NCBI RefSeq assembly: GCF_037975245.1
Contig: NC_092574.1
Span: forward strand, 8,000,213 to 8,064,212
Reading direction: 5' to 3'
DNA: 64,000 bases
Origin: Apostichopus japonicus
Lineage: Eukaryota > Echinodermata > Holothuroidea > Aspidochirotida > Stichopodidae
Part shown: positions 29,095 through 41,832 of the stretch, in pieces
Position numbering within the stretch: position 1 is the first letter of the stretch
Layout of the letters: the number at the start of each line of letters is the position of its first letter
The notes under the pieces: generated by a model
Told to the model about the DNA's origin: nothing
The model's input: the letters and a program-made list of their open reading frames with translations, nothing else
Database searches by the model: none
Made by a program: the position numbers and the translations under genes

Positions 29095-32000
29095 AGGAGT
29101 AGTCCTTTTCTTTTTTATATCTATTTTTGGTTTCAAAGGATGACAATTGAGTGGACACTTGAGTAGTGCATACTTCATGTAAACTGCAATGAATGGTTAA
29201 TGGAATAATCTGACTTGTTGGTTCAATAACAAGTGCAAACCGAGCGGTATATTCTAACTGAAGACGTGAAACCATTGACAGGAAGGAGTAATTAGATTTG
29301 TTGTTACAGGGAATTTCGAGTGGACGCCAAGCAGTCAATTCTTACCAATTTAATGCAACCGTTCGATCGGCGGTTGGCTTATAGAAGTATATAGTCCTAT
29401 CGGTACTTTAACTGAGTTTCGAGAAAGGTTTCGGTTCAGGAAAAGATGGGGTTACAAATATTTGCACCGTATGTTGATAGACATTTTTTGCACGTTGGGT
29501 CGCACATTTTATGAAAGCCTTGCAAAAACATTGCGGACCCAAGACATTCTGGTTGATCGTCTGATAGTATGACGTCATCAATTCAACTACATTACGACCG
29601 ATTTTTTGAATTCAATACATAATTAACAGCCCTTTTGTACAGAACGGCTTTTTAGATCCAATTGTTACTTTTTCGATAACTTTAGTTATGAATTTTAAGG
29701 TTTATTGGCTTCTTAATCTAGGCTGTGTGAACCTGTATTGTTGATGTGCTTTATTGTTATTATATGCTATTGATGAATTTGCTGTAAATTTATATCGAAT
29801 AAAGAATTATGAATGAACAGCTTCCTCGAGTCCCCTAATTAAATACTCCTGGGGATTTTAAGCTATTATACCGTGAAAATTGCTCAGAGAGTCAGTATAA
29901 ATTGGGGCAGTAACGCTATTGGAGAGAGAGAATAAGCTTTTACTTGTTCCCAAATTTGTCAAAACGAGACGTTTATAAGGCTTTGTCAATAAAGCTCGAA
30001 TTGGGGTTAGGCACAATCGTTCTCCAAACCATGCATGAGCTTTCGTCTCCGGTATTACTGGAGTTCAAAGTAACAGGGACAGTTAATGGAAAATCAAATT
30101 ATACACCAAATATCGAAAGATGGGGAATAAATAAAATAGTAGGTCTACTCACCGATTTATAGCTCTAATATCTTGTCTATGGGCACTTCTCCTCGTGAGG
30201 GATGATATGATCACGCCGCGACTGATCCATTCAAATATCCCGCTAGTACTACTACTAGGCTAGTTATACTAGGCCTATTGAGGCATGTCATTAATTCACA
30301 CTGAAGGAAGCAAAACTAGCAACCGTCTTTTCTCCTATGGACCTTTCCCTTTCGTCATAGTCACGTTATGATAAGCACGACATAAAAACTCCGCTAAAAG
30401 TTGTCGATTTACTACTACTAAGTACTATAGCGAAACACTGTTCTGTAACAGTCGACGGTCGCACTTAGCGTTGTGCACTGTACTGCACTATAGGGTCTCT
30501 ATACTGCACTATACATTACGATAGGATCATCGAAGTTGAAGTTCAATTTCTATGGATAGGATGAATAGGATGTGGTCATGTGACATGGTTTCACCTAACT
30601 ATGAGACTGTCTGTCAAGGCTACGTGTTTTTAGAAAATATATTTTCTTTTATTCAATTAAGCTGTAAGTGGAAAGATATTCCTGAAAACGCTGCAAGTTA
30701 CTCCCATGACGTCATCAGGATAGTACTGTTTTCTTAAGGAGGCGTCTTTGTTTCAGCCCAACGCCCAACATAGAAACTGTTCCTATTTTGGCATAAATGA
30801 AGCAATTTTTTTTTATCAAGTACAAGGTGCGAAAATCCACAAAATTAGGCAAATAACTAAATGTCGGTGTTAAAGCCACCCCTTGTGATATACACTTCAA
30901 CGTTATGCTTTCTGGTTTAATTTTTGGTATGAAGTTAAAAAGAATATGAAAAATATGTCCAAGCACCAATGGCAGTACGTACACGCAGAGGAGGTATTTA
31001 TTATGAACCATCGACTAAGGAAACTCGACTTTCATCAATTGTTGCAAAAATCTCAAAACATAAGATCCAACACGTTGATAATAAAACACAAAACAAATAG
31101 TTTCCTTTGCAATATCTGATTATTTTGAAAGAGGTTATCTAAAGCATTTAGAAAGAAACTAACAAGGCGTATGAGCAGAAAGAACCAACAAAATGGCATT
31201 AAAAAAGCAGAGATAGAAATATAAACTATTAACTATAAAAAAAAATCTAAAAATCCTCTTCCACAGTGTCAACATGGTGGTAGTTTGGGATAGTAACATG
31301 CCAGTCAAATTGAAAGTTCATCATACTAGCCAGGGAAACTTTCTCCCAAATGGTGATGATGGAGTGGCGTGCTTGGACAGAACACGAACTCACGAGCATG
31401 ATGGGCAATTTTCCAGATCTTGGGACAGCGACTCTCACACATCTCTACCCCCCCCCCGCACCCCTGTGCTTATTGCAAGGAAGCAGTCACATTGGAATAA
31501 TATCAATGGAAAAAGCAGATTTGTAGATATCAAAAATTAATATTTTTTGAAAGTCAAATCATGCGACATGCCAGAATCTCAAAATGCAAGTACCCCACTT
31601 AATTTAACAAGCAATCAATAGTTTCATTACTGGCTGCACTAACACCCACCCCCCCCCACCTTCCCTCCCCCGCAAACACAAACACACACTCCCCATTATG
31701 TAATTATTAACAGTCCTCTTGAGTTTAAGACACTTGGAAGAATATGAAAAACTTAAGTATAAATGAAGGAAACATAGTAAAAAAAAAAGAAAGATATATT
31801 TACAATAAGAATTGTAGGGCTTTATTTCAGTAGAAGATAATTGGTTTAAAATTATTGTTAAATTAGTAACGACGGAGATTTGAATAATTGATCTCGGGCT
31901 CTGTGGATGTAGCACCATCTGATCCCATTCTTGTGAAGGCACATGGTTTCTCCATGTGTAACTAAATCGCTTTTTAAGCTTAATTTGCTCTAACGCAGAC

Positions 32001-33548
32001 AATCTATTACAAACATATATATTTCATTCACGAACACACATTTAACGATCGGCAAATCGAACCTATAGAGGATGTTTTTCGGCTCAGATGTCAAATCTAT
32101 ACGAGTTATAAAATTTATTTCAAATTGAGCTATTTCATGGTGCACTTAACATTTGATGTCAAAGGCCACCAGTATTTTGCCACAAATTTTAGTACTGAAA
32201 AGTTGCTAGTTGAAATCTGAGCCAGTGACCATTATTTGAATTTCTAGGATAATTTTCTTTTTGAATTTCTAGGATAATTTTCTCTTTTTTTTGGGGGGGG
32301 GGGGCAAAAACTGATGACATTTAAGTGGGCCGTTATTCGGCACCAAGTTTTCTTGTCAAAGAATATATGTAGTTGCTTTGGGAACGTTTACTTAAGCACA
32401 GTGTTTGTGATCACTTTGTTTATACTACAGCACTCTAAACAATAAATAATTATTGTGCCATAATGACATACTAAATAGTATAGTTATACTATCAAAAGAG
32501 AATACAGTACTATAACCTGGTTTGTGTAGGCTATTAGTAACATGATATAGTTTATACTTTTACCAATATACCGAATGAGTTGATAGATACTTATACTGAA
32601 CACAAGAAATAATCTGAATATAGTCAAGAAATCTACTAAATGCTAGGCTTGGTCTCGAAAAATAAGAGAGAAGAGAAGAAAAAAAAAACCCACAAGTACC
32701 ACAAAACCAAATTAGCCTCAACTAACCAAATTCAAATTAATAACAATATAAAGCAATAATTAAGCTTACATTAATATGCACTTTCTAATCAGTGAGATGA
32801 CAAATGTACAGAATGCCATCAAAAGCAGGACACAGTTTGTTTTACTCGGATGTGAAATGATGCTGAACTGAAGTAACATAAATATTTACGAAAGCAATTC
32901 CGTTGTAATTTGGCCCTTATTTCCTGATATTGTCGACTTTGGAATTTCAAGCGAACAGCTATGTGAAATCAAACATGCACGTGAATTGTAAAACATAAAA
33001 ATAAAATGTTCCCTTGATTTCTGTTGGTATGACATTGGATTGGGTAATCTAAACCAGTGATGTATCCAATATTTGCAGAAAAAAAAAAGCGGATTTATAG
33101 TTTCAAAGGACACGATCATATTTCACTGCCTAGAACGTAACTCCTCACGTAAAGATCAAATCGTACATTTACCCTGGAAAGTAACAATTGGAGTTTTATG
33201 GATGGATTAATTGGTTAATTTAAGATATCGCATTCCACAATACCCACCCTTGATTATAATGAAAATCAGCCTCGTTTTTCTCATCTTATCACCTAACATT
33301 ATATCATTAAATGCAGTTAGTTTGCCTGACTGTAGAAAATAAAAAGTTCATGCCAATTATGGGGCGCTGAAGATTTTCGATTGGGGGCTTTGTGACAGGT
33401 AAACTGATACTAAATAACCTACGCAGAACCGTGTTCAACTTGTTAAGTGAACGGTCCAAAAAGGGTAACGCTCATATCGGGAGAAAAAGTGTTATAGAAG
33501 AGTTTGATAGTTTGATGGAGTTTAGAGCAATTCTCAGGAGAGTTTCAG
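29095..33548. other. intergenic region, GPCR gene 2 to CD225 gene
   Basis: No gene recognised. Structures seen: a diverged copy of the GPCR gene 2 terminal coding segment (29298-29352), poly(C) runs near 31449 and 31650, a 25-bp direct duplication (gaatttctaggataatttt) at 32233-32285 followed by a poly(G) run. The two flanking genes converge here. Confidence 0.5.
29298..29352 (+). pseudogene. duplicated fragment of GPCR gene 2 C-terminal tail
   Basis: ttgttgttacagggaatttc followed by gagtggacgccaagcagtca repeats, with a few changes, the coding sequence at about 29025-29085 (ttgttgttgttttaagga, then aagtggacgccgagcagtca). The copy lies about 263 bp downstream, in the 3' UTR region, and is not in a reading frame joined to any exon. 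Confidence 0.6.
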
Positions 33549-34346
33549 TTAATTTTGGAACCACGGATCGTCACTATTGTGACTAGAATAGTCAAAATTG
33601 TGACTAGTAATGTCTGAGTATTCATTCTTAGCTGATACTGCGACGACGATGATCACGACAACGATGAAGACCACAGCGCATACCCAGAATATCACCGTCA
33701 ACACCAGCGATACCATCGACAGCTTCTTAGCTTCCTCTACCTCGTAATCTCGGGCAAGAGCCTGTTGAATAGATGCAAAGATTTGAGACATCGTCACTTT
33801 CGTGACTGTGACTGTCTCACATGATGTATAATGTGAGACTATACTTTACGGTTGTCATGGTAACTCAAGGAACGCCACAAAGACACTACAGTCCAGACAC
33901 CATCATCGTCACTGTTATACATGGTTCATGTTAGTAGCTGTTGCAACATTTCGTCGGTTGATATCCCAAAAAAAAACATTACTGTCAACCAAAACAAAAC
34001 CGGGGTCCATTTCAAAGTCTGTTTATTTTGTAGTGCTTCATAAACGCACACACACACACGCACGCACCCATACACACTGATGGTAGGAAATGAGAGGAAA
34101 TGATGTTAGATTGTCCTTACTTGGTTCGGTAAAGAGGTATACTATAAGAATCACTGACAAAGATCTTGCATATTGGTCTTAAAACTTCAGCTACTGTACC
34201 ACAACAGTCTGAATATGACATCTGTGTGATCTTCTGGTTTGTCCCACATAACATCCCCTCATCTTCCCCTCCCCTCTCCCCTCCTCCACTGAGATACCAA
34301 AAATCTTATATGCCACTACATCACATGACCTTCAGTTATATATATA

Positions 34347-34414
<68 letters not shown>

Positions 34415-34470
34415 TATACACATATATACATATATGTACATATATATTTATATATATATATATACATATA

Positions 34471-34501
<31 letters not shown>

Positions 34502-35466
34502 ATATATATGTATATAAATAAATATATATATATATATATATATATAGTAATATACTTACCACACCAGACATGATCATTGCTGGTATTGTACACAGTGCGG
34601 ATGACGGGAAAGTCACAACGAATGTGACGATGGCAAAAATCAGTGTTCCAATCGCCAGCCCGTGGGATGGGCGTGGTTGGTTCATGGCATTCATATCTGT
34701 TACCACCACAGTTTGATGCTGGAGAATTAGTCATGGAAAGGACAGAGTGTGAACAACATTCCCACTTTAATCTTAAAATAGGCCTAGTTGAAAAACTGGG
34801 CATGCTAATCGATACGAAAATTAAATGAATATATAGAGTTGTTGAATAATGTTCTAACAATTTGAGTTTGAAACCAATCCACTTGCAATGCTTTCAAACT
34901 TCCCGACATTTGTGTCCTTAGCATTAACTATTACGGATGATCGGTCCCCACGAACGCTATGAAGCAATTTCATACTGCTGTTGATGTAATTTTTATATGT
35001 CAAATTGAAGGTTAGCACTGGCCCGATCCTCAGCACTCTACATAAAGGCGTTGATGCGATAGGCCACTTTAATCGTTAAGAATTGTTCTCTCGATCTTTT
35101 GTCAACCCCACCGCAACCGTCTCCCGCCACGTACCACTGCGCCACTTCATCAAATACTTTTACTTCCGTCATTACTCTCAATTTATACAACCTTGCATAA
35201 TTTTTAGTATAGATGTGTACACAAGTGAACAGATATTGGAATCTGCACGAGAAATTTTCACAGATATCTTTCCTCATCCCCCTTCGAAATGAAATGATTA
35301 TATCTGCAAGGGTTGGAACCATCTCTTACCCCTGCAGGTGGTTGTTGTATGACCACGGGTGGTGCCCCATAATTCATAGCCGGTGGGTTGACGCCTTGAC
35401 CCGGCGGCGGATAATACGCAGCAGGGGCTGCATTGTACGGGGGTAAATCGTTGGTGTTACCTTGCT
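33549..35466 (-). CDS. CD225/dispanin (IFITM-like) membrane protein, 5' exon not found
   Basis: Three minus-strand exons: 35466-35330, 34718-34560 and 33761-33549 (TAA at 33551-33549). All borders are AG/GT; the last two junctions are phase 0, and the first exon here begins in mid-codon, so a 5' exon with the start codon is missing. The first exon is Pro-rich ([25 protein letters not shown]); the second has [20 protein letters not shown] and [10 protein letters not shown]; the third [15 protein letters not shown], then a long hydrophobic helix ([20 protein letters not shown]) and a short polar tail. A Pro-rich N-terminus, a first membrane segment, a short basic/acidic loop of the type ARDYExAKK, and a second segment is the CD225/dispanin plan. 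Family members include IFITM proteins, which act on membrane fusion, and synaptic PRRT/SynDIG proteins; which role applies is unknown. Confidence 0.7.
34336..34546. repeat. long interrupted (TA)n microsatellite
   Basis: About 210 bp of TA with ACA/TTA interruptions, inside the CD225 gene intron and ending only 14 bp from the downstream exon's donor (34559). Any ORF predicted here is Tyr-Ile repeat translation. Confidence 0.95.
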
Positions 35467-38400
35467 CTGTCAAGACAAATAGGGAGATAAACATCATAAT
35501 ACTCCTTGGGAAATGACGGAAAGGTTACTTACACGGGAACAGAATAAAAACCCTGACTTAGAAAAACAAAAATATATGAAATCAGTTTACATGTCATAAC
35601 ACTAAATATGGTGCAATGTAATTAAAAGTAAAGGTAAGAAATCGCCACCGCTTTATATCCATTAAGAAATCCATCCTCGCGTATTGTAAGAACTACTACG
35701 CCCTGGTTGGAACGTTATGTGTTCCCTAAAGCGATACTTTATCTTCTTCTTTCTCTTTTTTTTGTAGAGGTGTTTTAAATATTGAGATAAATACAAAACA
35801 GAAAAAACTAACTGGTAAATTTAGGGAAAGAAAATTGAAATGAACAAAGCAATTGTACGCTAGAACGTAATTCGAACTACAGTGACGTCGGGATTACGGA
35901 ACTTAATAGGAGTCAGAGGCCCTAACAACTACTTCATCTGGTGCAGCTGAGAGTTGCGAGTCATAACCACATTTAACAATCAAATTTACTCACATTACGA
36001 TAGGGTTAACAGAACGTGCAATAACGTGCAATAACGTGCAATAATTTCATCCTGTCACAAGAGGCGATCTGAGTTGGGATAATTAACGACTACCGTTCGT
36101 GCGAGTGATAGTTTTCGACTCCATTGCTGATGCCGAATATCCATGCGGATATGTATGCAACTTTGATCAAAGTCTGGAATAGGTCTTGCTGATATTGTTT
36201 ATGATCACACAACCGATATATTATCATAGGCCCACTAGTCTTGGTCAAGACGTTCGTTCTATATATAATTATAAAACTGAGGGCGCCCTTTCACAAATCT
36301 GCATGTCAGGGGAATTAGCCTTAAAACTGGTTTCGACAGATTTTTGAAAGAGGATGTGAGGGTGCACTCATATTAATTGTAACAGGCAAAGGAACAGCAG
36401 AATGTCAGGGTCTTGTACATCAGTGACCATAGGCCCAAAGGCTGTGTAAGTCACTTCTGTCAGAAGTTGGCAAAACGCCAACCCGTGGCCCTGCATGCAG
36501 CGCTCGATCAAAGTTTCTGCAACCGGCGAGATAGCTTTCCGGAACCCTACTAATTCGACCCACAGTATGCTTCAGCCTTTAGCCAGGGCTGACATGATAT
36601 ATAGTTTGTAGAATTTTATGCCAATAGCCTTTAATAATTTGTAACATTGTCAAGCAGTGTATATAGATAATGCAATTTAATCAATATCAATGAGTTCAAT
36701 ATATTTCACCATTAGCATGATACACACGTGCCTTATTATTCCCCTTTAAGTTGTTCACTACTAGCCAAAAGTTATAACAAGAGCGTGCATATGAACTTCA
36801 CTATTATGATGTAACATGTTTGTCACGAATCCAAATCTAAGATCCTTCTAACACAAAGTTCTATGTATTGACGCGAATAGAGTATCTTCTGTTAGATTCC
36901 TAATACGCCTCTGATTGGCTCTTTTCAATCCATGCATGCTTGATTCACAATAAACATGGTTATTCATTACCAAATTGATGAGAAGGGCCAATCAGAGTCC
37001 TTCAATATGACACAGCCAATTTTGAGCATACCCAGTAAACTTAACAAGCCACAAGGAAAATCAGCTTGGTTGCGCAAAAAATTTCCAGTAGGGAGAGTCT
37101 TGCTTCGAACCAGCAGCATGTAGCTTGTTAGCCCGAGCCCCAAGGTCCAGTTATTCATTATGTTTCTTTATACTTACTAATTGCCAGCATTATTATTGAC
37201 TAATTTGTAATAAATCACAAATGATTCATTTCTTGAACTGAAGTCAAGAGAGGAACTCAATAAACAACAAATCGTCAAATCAGAATTATAACTTTTCAAC
37301 ACTGTTCATTTCAACGTGTACGTCTGTTCACCTAACGTTGGCTCAACGAAGTTTCAAGTTCTGACAGTTATATTCCGAGCAGACAAAGGTAACCGACTCC
37401 TTGATCAGACGCTCTACCTAGACCTGGCCACCAGACCCAACACCCATCATTCTGGACGAGTCCAAAAACCATTTTTTTACGTCTTATTTACATAATTTCA
37501 GAAATTGAAATCAATTTGTCACCAGATTGCTTAGCATATTGTTTGGTTTAAATATCAAAATAAATATAGAACTTTAAGGTCTAAACTATAGGATTGTAAA
37601 TAAAAAATAAAATGGTCAACTCATGTTGAAAACTAGTTCGATAGCGTAGGATCGTGTGGAGAAACCCATATCTATGAAAGAAAACCCTCAAGGTAGTTGG
37701 AACTTAGTAACATACAAGAAGAAAGAACACACATTAAGACACTGTAAGGAAATAGCTTGTTCATTCTTGGTGATGGCATTCCATCCGGATAGCATCCCAT
37801 CCCGTTATTCAGGATATAGATGTAGAACTGGTGATGAATGTGACCTTTTATCTTTGTTCGCTGGTTTCCTTTCCCTCCAATGTTACAGTATCTCATTACA
37901 TTATCTTTAATATATAGACAACTTGTGACGTTTACAGAATTGTAAAAAACAATAAAGATAGCAATACGTGAACAACTTCTGATTTGATTTTGATAACGAT
38001 TTGATTTTTGTGTATCCGAGGTAATATGCTACATCCTATATGCAAATGGATTGGGTCTAGGCTTGAAAGGAGACACAAAACCAACAACTTAACTTTAATG
38101 ACAGAACTATTTGTGAAGAAAAACTTCAACAAACAGCTAAGAAAAATCTGGATCCCAAATGGAATAAAGACTTTTCTTAGCTGTTTGGAGAAGTTGCTTA
38201 ATCACATACAGTAGATGTCAATAGTGATTGTTGGGTTAGTGTCACAGGCTTTAACTCACGCTATGTGAGGTAGATCACATTTCATGATGGCTTTTAAATA
38301 TATAAATATTATAAATAAATGATATGCTTATAAAGCCTAACAACTATATCCCCTTTCAGAAAACTAAAGTTCCTCTTGATCATACCTAAAACCCTATTTA

Positions 38401-38885
38401 CCTCTTTTAGCAGCTTCGGGACAATGTTTAGAAGATTGCAGTGATGATTTAATTTAGATACCAAGGTCTCTTTTAACAAAGACATCCTACAACTCCTCAA
38501 CATTAAGATCGTATGTATACTTTTGGTTACTACTACCAGTACCAGTATAGTAAAGGCTTCATAATTGACGCACCCCCGTAATTGACGCACCTTCAATTAT
38601 TACTAGCAACGATACAGCAGGCCACCTAAACTTTTTGCAGTCAAGCAGAATGACATATTTTATGATTTTGAATCCATTTCAGCTATTTGCTGACCAAATT
38701 GTGGTATTTTTTAAGCTTTTAACACACTCCCACCAGTTTTGCACATTTTTTGGTCATTTGGAAATCTTACTCCCTAAATTACCTCAATATGATAACACTG
38801 CTCTCTGGAACCTGACCAGTCTGAGCTTAGAGGCTCAGAGCATAGCAAACAGCATCTAAAGTCAATGGATGTATACTAAGGCCTA
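35467..38885. other. region upstream of the CD225 gene; no gene recognised
   Basis: The missing 5' exon and promoter of the CD225 gene should lie here. I could not identify an ATG exon of the right phase with a convincing donor. A triple 10-bp repeat (aacgtgcaat) occurs at 36011-36042. Confidence 0.45.
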
Positions 38886-39046
38886 TGTTACGATATTGTA
38901 ATAGCGCCATCTGTTAGGATCATCTGTTGATCACACCTCGTTGTTATAAACATGTATTATTAGAACCGGAGAAGAAATATACTTGGTATTTTGTTAAATA
39001 CATCTTTGTAGAGTCCTTCTTCGTAAATAAGAGGCATAAAATAACA
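38886..39046 (+). repeat. 5' LTR of Ty3/gypsy element
   Basis: 161 bp, starts TG (tgttacgatattg) and ends CA (aaaataaca). It matches the 3' LTR at 43872-44032 with a single difference seen (ggagaag versus ggagtag). Preceded by GCCTA (38881-38885), repeated after the 3' LTR. Confidence 0.97.
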
Positions 39047-39064
39047 TGGTGTCAGAAGTAGGAT
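39047..39064 (+). other. primer binding site, tRNA-Leu type
   Basis: tggtgtcagaagtaggat follows the 5' LTR directly. It is complementary to the 3' end of a leucine tRNA type (…CTTCTGACACCA) over at least 13 bases, so minus-strand synthesis is probably primed by tRNA-Leu. Confidence 0.75.
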
Positions 39065-39301
39065 CTCTCGCAAGGCAAATTAAAACAAGTGGGTTTTAAA
39101 ACAAATAAGCAGGTCAATATTTTAGCCTAGGCTAGGTCTTCGTATTTTTATAACGTTAGGCTAATGCATACTAGGCACGTTAATGTTAGTTGTTATCGCT
39201 AATTCATTCACAGTCATGCAGTATTGTTTCTATTAAGAAAACACGTAGTAAGAGGCCTACCATTTAAAGTTTACGGCCCTTTGTAAACCAAACAGTTCAA
39301 A

Positions 39302-41797
39302 ATGAGTGGCGTATAAGTACCGTTACCTCCCAAACTTAACCTTCAGGGTAATTTAAAGAAAAATTGGGAACAATTTAAACAGTTATGGGACAGCTACGAA
39401 ATTGTCACAAATTTAGTGACAAAAGACGACAAGGTTAGAGTAGCAACCTTTATAACCTGTATTGGTCTAGAGGCCCTTGAAGTGCACAATGCACTCCCCT
39501 ATGAGAATAATTCTGATAGGCAAAAAATGGGCAAAATTTTGGATCTGTGGGGGAAATATTGCATTGGAAAAACCAACGTCATTTTTTAACGTTATCAATT
39601 CAACAATTGCAATCAGGGACCTAGTGAGACCTTTGATGAATATGTTGTACGTCTACGAATTTTGGCATCAACATGTGAATTTGGTGCTCTAAAGGATGAA
39701 TTAATCAGAGATCGAATTGTGTGTGGGATCACAAGCAGAAATGTTAGGAAAAGATTATTGCAGACCCCCAATTTAGACCTCACCAAGTGCATAAATGAAT
39801 GTAAAGCAGCAGAGGTCACCCAAGCTCAACTCAAAGGCATGGCATGTGAAGAGGGTGGTTCTAGTGTAAACTATGTAAAGCATAAGACTCGTTCCAAATA
39901 TTCCAGAAAGTCAAAAGCTGGATTCACAGATAATTGTAAATTTTGTGGTAAGAAACATGAGCTTCAGAAACTCAAATGCCCAGCGTATGGAAAAACATGT
40001 ACCAGCTGTGGCAAGCAAAATCATTTTGCAAGCAAATGTACCAACAAAGATTCCTTCAAGCAAAAAGCAAAGTTTGTGAGGCAAGTAGAAGTTGAAAGTG
40101 ATGAAAATGAATCTGACTCACTCTGTAGCTCATCAGAAGAATCAGTATTATCTGTGACCTTGGAAGGTGAGGTAAACTGTGTCAACTTTGACAAAGACAG
40201 TCCATTTGAGACTAAAATATTTGCAACATTGGAAGTAAATGGAAACCACATAAAAATGCAAGTTGATTCAGGGGCCACTTGTAATGTCATTGCGGACAAA
40301 CACTTACCACCTGAAGTAGTTGTTAAGCAAACTAATCAGAAACTTACAATGTACAGTAAGGACACAATGCCAGTTGTAGGCAATTGTAAACTACATGTTA
40401 GAAACCCTAGGAACAAAAGATGTTATAAGGTACCTTTTGTTGTTGTTAGAAATGATTCATGTGTACCACTGTTAGGTTCACGAGCTTCTCAACAAATGCA
40501 GCTGATTCAAGTTATGTATGAAAATATTGCCACTGTTAATGAAGTATCTTGTGAAAGTAACATAAAGAGGGAGGTATTTGACATTCAAGATTCTGTCAAT
40601 TCAGGTGTGGTGGGTCAATCCGATATCCTTAGGGACTATAAGGATGTTTTTGAGGGTTTTGGCCATATGCCAGGTAAGGTACATTTAGAAACTGATCCTG
40701 CAATTACACCTGTTGTCATTCCCCCTCGGAGAGTTCCGCTGGCTATTAAACCTATACTAAAAGCAGAATTAAAACACCTGGAGGAATTAAATGTGATCCA
40801 GAAAGTAACAAAACCTACGAACTGGGTCTCAAGCCTCGTTAGTGTGACTAAAAGCAGTGGTAAGCTGAGAGTATGCATCGACCCTCAGCCACTCAACAAA
40901 GCGCTGAAGAGAGGGCACTATCCACTACCTGTTATTGAGGACATACTGCCCCAATTAGCGAAAGTCAAAGTCTTCAGTAAAGCAGACTGCAAGGAAGGAT
41001 TCCTTCAATGCGAACTGGATAATGAGTCGTCTTATCTAACAACATTCCAAACTCCATGGGGCAGGTATAGGTACAAACGAATGCCGTTTGGCATCAGTCC
41101 TGCTCCAGAGCTATTTCAGCAAAAGATAGATCAAAACCTGGAAGGTCTATCTGGGGTGTTCGTAATAGCTGATGACATTTTGATCACCGGAACAGGAAAC
41201 ACAGTAGAAGAAGCAAATGCCGATCATGTCACAAACCTCAAACGCTTTCTACAGTGGTGCAGAGAACGATCAATCAAACTAAACAAGGACAAATTTGAAT
41301 ACAAATGTGAGGAAGTTGCCTTTATCGGACATGTGTTGTCAAAGGAAGGCCTCAGACCTGATCCACGAAAAGTTGAGGCAATCCTGAAAATGCCCAAACC
41401 AGAAAATGTTGCAGACATACAGCGATTTGTGGGCATGGTTAAATACCTCTCCAAGTTTCTTCTAGCACTTTTGGACAAAAGCGAACCACTTCGACGTCTT
41501 ACTCATAAGGACGTAGACTGGACATGGTCCATAGAACAAGATCGCGCCCTAGCAGATATCAAACAGTTGGTTACAACAGCTCCAGTGTTGAAGTACTTCA
41601 ACCCAGACAGCCAAACAGAAGGTCAAGGCGACGCTTCCGAAAAGGGACTCGGATTCTGCCTTATACAAAATGGGCAGCCAATCACATACTGCAGCAGAGC
41701 TTTAACGCCAGCTGAAACGCGATACTCTCAAATCGAGAAGGAACTACTTGGATTATTCCTTGGAACTACTTGGATTATTATGAAGGAACTATTATGA
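39302..41797 (+). pseudogene. gag-pol part 1: Gag, protease, reverse transcriptase
   Basis: The frame opens with ATG at 39302 but meets TAA at 39314-39316 and again at 39587-39589; it is open from there to 41797. Seen: a gag region with KENWEQFKQLWDSYE-type helix; two zinc knuckle-like clusters, the second CTSCGKQNHFASKC (CX2CX4HX4C); aspartic protease motif DSGAT; reverse transcriptase with KADCKEGFLQC, the RMPFGISPAPELFQ block and IADD at the catalytic site; and the start of RNase H (QGDASEKGLGFCL, TRYSQIEKELL). The frame ends in a slippage-like insertion. Two nonsense codons in gag and loss of the C-terminal enzymes make it a pseudogene. Confidence 0.92.
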
Positions 41798-41832
41798 AGG
41801 AAGGATTATTATGAAGGAACTATTTGGATTAG
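41740..41832 (+). repeat. slippage expansion inside RNase H
   Basis: Variants of gaaggaactacttggatt are repeated about four times (aaggaactacttggattatt, ggaactacttggattattat, gaaggaactattat, gaaggaaggattattat, gaaggaactatttggatta). The expansion shifts the frame between RT and the rest of RNase H and interrupts the coding sequence. Confidence 0.85.

Noticed and set aside
34166-34860. Open frames on both strands with long Tyr-Ile runs
   Set aside because: Translations of the TA microsatellite; the only real coding part here is the exon 34560-34718.
35990-36060. Minus-strand ATG followed by a gtgagt donor near the CD225 gene, as its missing first exon
   Set aside because: The frame from the ATG meets a stop before the donor and the sequence is a triple 10-bp repeat.
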